A DNA stretch of 64,000 bases, taken from Otis tarda. Taxonomy: Eukaryota > Chordata > Aves > Otidiformes > Otididae. Positions 55,597 through 64,000 of this stretch are shown here, one piece after another. The notes under the pieces were generated by a model. It made no database searches. It was not told where the DNA came from and was given only the letters and a program-made list of their open reading frames with translations. The first letter of the stretch is position 1. Each line of letters opens with the position of its first letter. A program made the position numbers and the translations under genes. The DNA lies in NCBI GenBank assembly GCA_026413225.1, contig CM048553.1, positions 99,174,190 to 99,238,189 of the forward strand. The letters are read 5' to 3'.

Positions 55597-55764
55597 AAGC
55601 GTACTTACATACTTTTATGTATAATGAGCACTGAATGAACAATGAATATTGTTTATGTTCAATAAGCGTACTTACATACTTTTATGTATAATGAGCACTG
55701 AATGAACAATGAATATTGTTTATGTTCAATAAGCGTACTTACATACTTTTATGTATAATGAGCA
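55597..55764. repeat. 67-bp minisatellite, about 2.5 copies
   Basis: Units begin with AAGCGTACTTACATACTTTT at 55597, 55664 and 55731, which gives an exact 67-bp period. The first two units appear identical, and the third diverges after AATGAGCA at about 55764. The array lies about 330 bp beyond the likely SEC61B polyadenylation site. The lack of differences implies recent duplication or homogenisation. Confidence 0.95.
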
Positions 55765-56097
55765 ATGAACACTCCTAACTTGCATTTAGGAAATAAACAA
55801 AATAAATCCAGCCCAGCTAGTGTACCTCAGTTTTATTTCAGTAAACATCTCTGTTACCCTCACATGTTTGTGCATCTGATTTTGCCTCCTTCATTCACAA
55901 AAAAAAAAAAAGATCTTCTGGCATAAAATTATATAGCACTGTACAGTATAGAAGAATCTAGTCTGAACTGTCATATGGCATTTACTCACAAATATGGTTA
56001 TATACAAAAAAAAACCAAGTATAATGTTTTAGTTGTGTTATGTTTGAATAGGAAGAAAAAAATACAGTTAAGACTGTTTCTATTTCCATATACAACT

Positions 56098-56103
56098 TTT
56101 ATT
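56098..56103 (-). terminator. SEC61B: SEC61B polyadenylation signal
   Basis: TTTATT on the plus strand gives AATAAA on the minus strand, about 220 bases after the SEC61B stop codon. It is the first canonical hexamer after the stop, so cleavage is expected around 56080. A second hexamer near 55.83 kb could give a longer 3' UTR. Confidence 0.75.
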
Positions 56104-56322
56104 GCAATACCTGTATTCTAAGTGTACAGATACAAATATAAAATGACCCATGACAGACTTTAAACCTGTCCAAACAGCGAACTGAGAAATTCATTCGGTA
56201 TTAGAGCCAAAGTTGACAGGACTTCACCAGGTGATAGGAAGCTTCCCCAATCTCTCTCCAAGAACAACCAGGATCCACCATATTTTTGGTCCAAGATGTA
56301 TGCTTTAAGTTGGCAGCTGAGT

Positions 56323-61184
<4,862 letters not shown>

Positions 61185-61249
61185 GGCGACGGCGGCGCTG
61201 GCTGCGGGGTCAGCACGGCCTCACACACCTTCCTCCCCGGCCGCTCCGA

Positions 61250-61256
61250 CCACGTC
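61250..61256 (-). promoter_or_regulatory. possible UPR-type element near SEC61B
   Basis: CCACGTC on the plus strand reads GACGTGG on the minus strand, matching seven of eight bases of the UPRE core TGACGTGG. It lies about 65 bp upstream of the SEC61B start codon. SEC61B is a known target of the ER stress response in mammals. Function here is inferred. Confidence 0.35.
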
Positions 61257-61530
61257 TCTGTCTGCAGCAGGCCCCGCCCCGCGCCGCGCCTCTCGGGGCC
61301 TCGCGGCTGCCCGGGCTAATGCCTGAGCAGAGCCGGCCCCGTCTTCCTCCCCTTCCTCCCTCAGCAGCCACTTTCTGAGCGAGCTGACTCCGTGTGATGC
61401 CTTGGTCGCGTTCGCTCCCTCATCAGCGACGCGGCCGGGGCGGCCGAGCGGAGGAGGTGCAGAACGAGGCGCCAGGCAGCGCCTGGGCCACCCAGCGGGT
61501 GAGGCGAAGGGGAAGGCCCCTCTGCAAGGC

Positions 61531-61540
61531 TGACGTGTCC
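61531..61540 (+). promoter_or_regulatory. possible UPR-type element, TGACGTGTCC
   Basis: TGACGTG matches the first seven bases of the UPRE core bound by XBP1/ATF6. The ACGTGTCC part recurs at 61582-61589. It could also be a CRE/bZIP half-site, and a chance match in a CpG island is possible. Confidence 0.4.
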
Positions 61541-61557
61541 TGTGTTGGCCGTCGACT

Positions 61558-61569
61558 TGCGCATGCGCG
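61558..61569. promoter_or_regulatory. NRF1-type palindrome
   Basis: TGCGCATGCGCG matches the NRF1 consensus (Y)GCGCAYGCGC exactly on both half-sites. It lies about 70 bp upstream of the ALG2 start codon. NRF1 sites are common in bidirectional CpG-island promoters. Confidence 0.7.
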
Positions 61570-61581
61570 CTGCCGTCCGCT

Positions 61582-61589
61582 ACGTGTCC
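61582..61589 (+). promoter_or_regulatory. second ACGTGTCC element
   Basis: An exact repeat of the ACGTGTCC core at 61533-61540, 49 bp downstream, with the NRF1 palindrome between the two. It is 51 bp upstream of the ALG2 ATG, so it could fall in the 5' UTR. Confidence 0.35.
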
Positions 61590-61639
61590 GGCGGGGCGGG
61601 GCGGGCCGGTGGTTGCCCGGTGGCGGCCCGGTGGCAGCG

Positions 61640-63364
61640 ATGGCGGCAGCGGACGGGGAGGGTCCGTCCGTGCTGTTCCTGCACCCGGACCTGGGTCTGG
61701 GCGGGGCGGAGCGGTTGGTGGTGGACGCGGCGCTGGCGCTGCAGGCGCGGGGCTGCCGGGTGCAGATCTGGACGGCGCACTACGACGCTGGGCGCTGCTT
61801 CGCCGAGACGCGGGGGCTGTCGGTGCAGCGGGCCGGTGGCTGGCTGCCCCGCAGCCTGTGGGGCCGGGGGCAGGCGCTGTGCGCCGCCCTGCGCATGGCC
61901 TTCGTGGCGCTCTACATCCTGCTGCTCAGCGGCGAGAGGGTCGACGCCTTCGTCTGCGACCAGGTGCCGGACCGGGCCGGGCCAGGCCAGGCCAGGCCAG
62001 GCCAGGCGGGCGGGGGATGCCGCCGCAGCCACCGTTTGCGGCCCCGCTGCTGCGGTGGGGAGGAGGCCCGAGGGAGGTGGGGATGCTGGCGAGCTCCAGG
62101 GGAAGGACAGGGAGCCGCTGTAGCCTGGCCTTCCCTCCCAGCTCTTCCCCAGGTGGTGGTCCTTGGCGGGAGGAGGTGCATAGGGACGTCCCAGGCCTTG
62201 AGGGAGCCTGGGCGGAGAGGAGGTCTTGGCAGAGACGGGGTTTGGTGGCCTCGTAGGCTGAGGTAAGGAAGGAAGCCCAGGGCTGCAGCAGGAGAACCTG
62301 GCCGCGGGAGGGCCACTCGATGCGGTTGTGGAGGGGAGAGGACACTCGGCTTGCAAAGGACTGGCTCTTGGGGCATGCCTTTGAAATCACATGTACATGC
62401 TGGCAAAGCTAACACAAAAAAATAACGTTTCCTCTTGTCCTGTCTCTCCTGGTCACACTAGGTGTCTGCTTGCATTCCTGTACTTAGACTGGCCAGAACC
62501 CGTAAGAAGGTTTTGTTTTACTGTCACTTTCCTGATCAGCTTCTGACCAAGAGAGAATCTCTCCTAAAGCGCATCTACAGATTTCCGCTCGACTGGCTGG
62601 AAGAGTACACGACTGGCATGGCAGACTGTATTGTTGTGAACAGCAAGTTCACCGCCAGCGTGTTCAAGGACACATTTAAGTCCCTATCTCACATAAACCC
62701 AGATGTCCTCTACCCATCGCTCAACACCAGTAGCTTTGAAACGTTAGTTCCTGCAGACATAGCTGACCTGGTACCGAAGAAGAAAAAGTTCTTGTTTCTT
62801 TCCATTAATAGGTATGAGAGAAAAAAGAATCTAGCATTGGCTCTCGAAGCTTTGCATGAGCTTCGAGGACGACTTGATTCTCATGAGTGGAATGAAGTTC
62901 ACCTGGTTATGGCAGGTGGTTACGATAAACGAGTTCTGGAAAATGTGGAGCAGTACGAAGAGCTGAGGAAACTCGCAGCCAAGCTTAGGGTTGATGACCA
63001 TGTCACTTTTCTGAAGTCCTTCTCAGATGAACAGAAAATCTCTCTTTATAGTAACTCTATTTGCGTGCTTTATACGCCAAGCAATGAACATTTTGGCATT
63101 GTTCCTCTGGAGGCAATGTATATGAGATGTCCAGTTGTAGCAGTTAATTCAGGTGGTCCTTTAGAATCAATCTTGCATAATGTTACAGGATTTTTGTGTG
63201 ATCCTCTGCCAACGCAATTCTCTGAGGCCATGGAAAAAATTGTGAGAGATCCTCTCTTAAAGGACAGAATGGGAGCAGCTGGAAGAGCCAGAGTTATGGA
63301 AAAATTTTCCTCAGAAGCCTTCACGGAACAGCTGTACCAATACATATGCAGATTAACACAATAA
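61640..63364 (+). CDS. ALG2: ALG2, alpha-1,3/1,6-mannosyltransferase (two coding exons)
   Basis: ALG2 adds the second and third mannoses (alpha-1,3 then alpha-1,6, from GDP-mannose) to the dolichol-linked oligosaccharide on the cytosolic face of the ER. Exons are 61640-61963 and 62462-63364, with a phase-0 498-bp intron (donor CAG|GTGCCG, acceptor CACTAG|GTG). They total 408 residues, against about 416 in human. Landmarks are PSVLFLHPDLG (9-19) with the glycine-rich GGAERL (21-26), a hydrophobic segment at about 85-97, YCHFPD (128-133), SINRYERKKN (222-231) and NEHFGIVPLE with the GT4-family E-X7-E pair at Glu317 and Glu325, then VNSGGPLESI. The start was chosen because MAAADGEGPSVLFLHPDL aligns with the human N-terminus and has G at -3 and +4. 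The frame is open back to an ATG at 61397, so prediction software could overextend it. Both exons appear intact. Confidence 0.97.
61981..62007. repeat. GCCAG pentanucleotide microsatellite in the ALG2 intron
   Basis: Five perfect GCCAG units followed by GC, starting 17 bases after the exon 1 splice donor. The unit contains AG and pyrimidines but no GT, so it adds no competing donor. Confidence 0.9.
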
Positions 63365-63990
63365 AATTATATTCCCATATGATGTTTGACGGCTTTGTAT
63401 CTCTCATTTGTATAAGGGACCAGTATTCATGGTGGCTATGGTGGAGAACCCGGGACATCTGAATTTCCTTGTTACGCTTCTTGTGCTGCCTTATGTCGCT
63501 CAATACAACGAACGAGCAAAACGTGTCCCACTGTCTCATTAGAAGGTTAAAATTTTCATGTGGTAGGCTGATCTGCCATTGTAGGTGTTCTTTTGTGTAC
63601 TGTGCCTTGGAAAAACACATAGTTAAGTGGCAGTAACTTAACAGGAATTTACTGCACATTTTACTTTTAATATTGTACAGTATGGCTTATTCACATTTTG
63701 TAAATTGAATTTGTACAGGTAAGGCAAGTGCAACTTTATGCATTTAAAATGTTCATCAGTAATTATTAAGTAAAAGAGCTGTCTTAACTGAAGCATGGAG
63801 AGAATTGCACAGTCCAACCAACTGCATGTTTGAAAAACCAGTAGGGATATGAAAGGTATGGTTTAAAAGTTGACTTTTTACTCTCCTTCTTTTTGTAAAT
63901 TGCATCATGTAGTCACACTGCGTGTCATAAACAAGCGTTCAGGTGTGTGAGCAGGAGGAAGCTGAGACTAGAATAAAACAAGGGCATCGG
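63365..63990 (+). other. ALG2: ALG2 3' untranslated region (approximate)
   Basis: The unique AT-rich sequence from the stop codon to the AATAAA at 63972-63977 is the likely 3' UTR of about 620 bases. No other reading frame, repeat or gene is apparent in it. The end is estimated as 10-20 bases past the hexamer. Confidence 0.6.
63972..63977 (+). terminator. ALG2: likely ALG2 polyadenylation signal
   Basis: AATAAA in the context TAGAATAAAACA. It is the first canonical hexamer downstream of the one that overlaps the stop codon (63360-63365), which is too early to be the main site because cleavage would leave almost no 3' UTR. Signals beyond the window cannot be excluded. Confidence 0.6.
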
Positions 63991-64000
63991 ACTACCTCTG

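Larger units (their letters stand above)
61185..61639. promoter_or_regulatory. divergent SEC61B/ALG2 promoter
   Basis: The 455 bp between the SEC61B and ALG2 start codons must hold both 5' UTRs and both promoters. I see no TATA box, as expected for a CpG-island housekeeping promoter. GC boxes occur near both ends: GCCCCGCCCC at 61271-61280 on the SEC61B side and GCGGGGCGGGGCGGGCC at 61591-61607 on the ALG2 side, in opposite orientations. Transcription start sites cannot be placed from sequence alone. Confidence 0.85.

Noticed and set aside
61580-62415. Long minus-strand frames of 258, 167 and 154 codons opposite ALG2
   Set aside because: They are antisense shadows of ALG2 exon 1 and its GC-rich intron, with Pro/Ala/Gln-rich composition and no family resemblance.

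Overview
The window is vertebrate nuclear DNA, almost certainly from a bird. The many interspersed repeats are CR1 LINE copies, several ending in the ATTCTATG-type 3' tail typical of birds. The genes have GT-AG introns and a CpG-island promoter. The species cannot be told from the sequence alone.

Only two protein-coding genes can be supported, both at the right end. SEC61B lies on the minus strand (coding exons 61184-61182, 61077-60980, 60754-60653 and 56410-56323) and encodes the 96-residue tail-anchored beta subunit of the Sec61 translocon. ALG2 lies on the plus strand (coding exons 61640-61963 and 62462-63364) and encodes a 408-residue alpha-1,3/1,6-mannosyltransferase of lipid-linked oligosaccharide synthesis. 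They stand head to head with 455 bp between the two start codons, inside one CpG island. That interval holds GC boxes, a perfect NRF1-type palindrome and ACGTG cores resembling unfolded-protein-response elements. Both products serve the secretory pathway at the endoplasmic reticulum, so shared regulation is plausible. The same head-to-head pair exists in mammals.

Positions 1 to about 56,000 look like a gene desert. I found no convincing exon, RNA gene or CRISPR array there. It contains eleven recognisable CR1 fragments (a twelfth is in SEC61B intron 3), a pyrimidine-skewed block at 6480-7650 followed by a nested inverted repeat, simple repeats, a 67-bp minisatellite just beyond the SEC61B 3' end, and several unique AT-rich stretches with clustered homeobox/SOX-like cores that may be conserved noncoding elements. 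In mammals the region beyond SEC61B is also a long desert leading to NR4A3, so distal enhancers would not be surprising, but that is inference.

I did not find an undescribed biological system. The points most worth checking are the shared promoter, the SEC61B start codon isolated at the end of exon 1, the weak ALG2 splice donor beside a GCCAG repeat, the palindromic insert inside an intronic CR1, and the candidate conserved elements.
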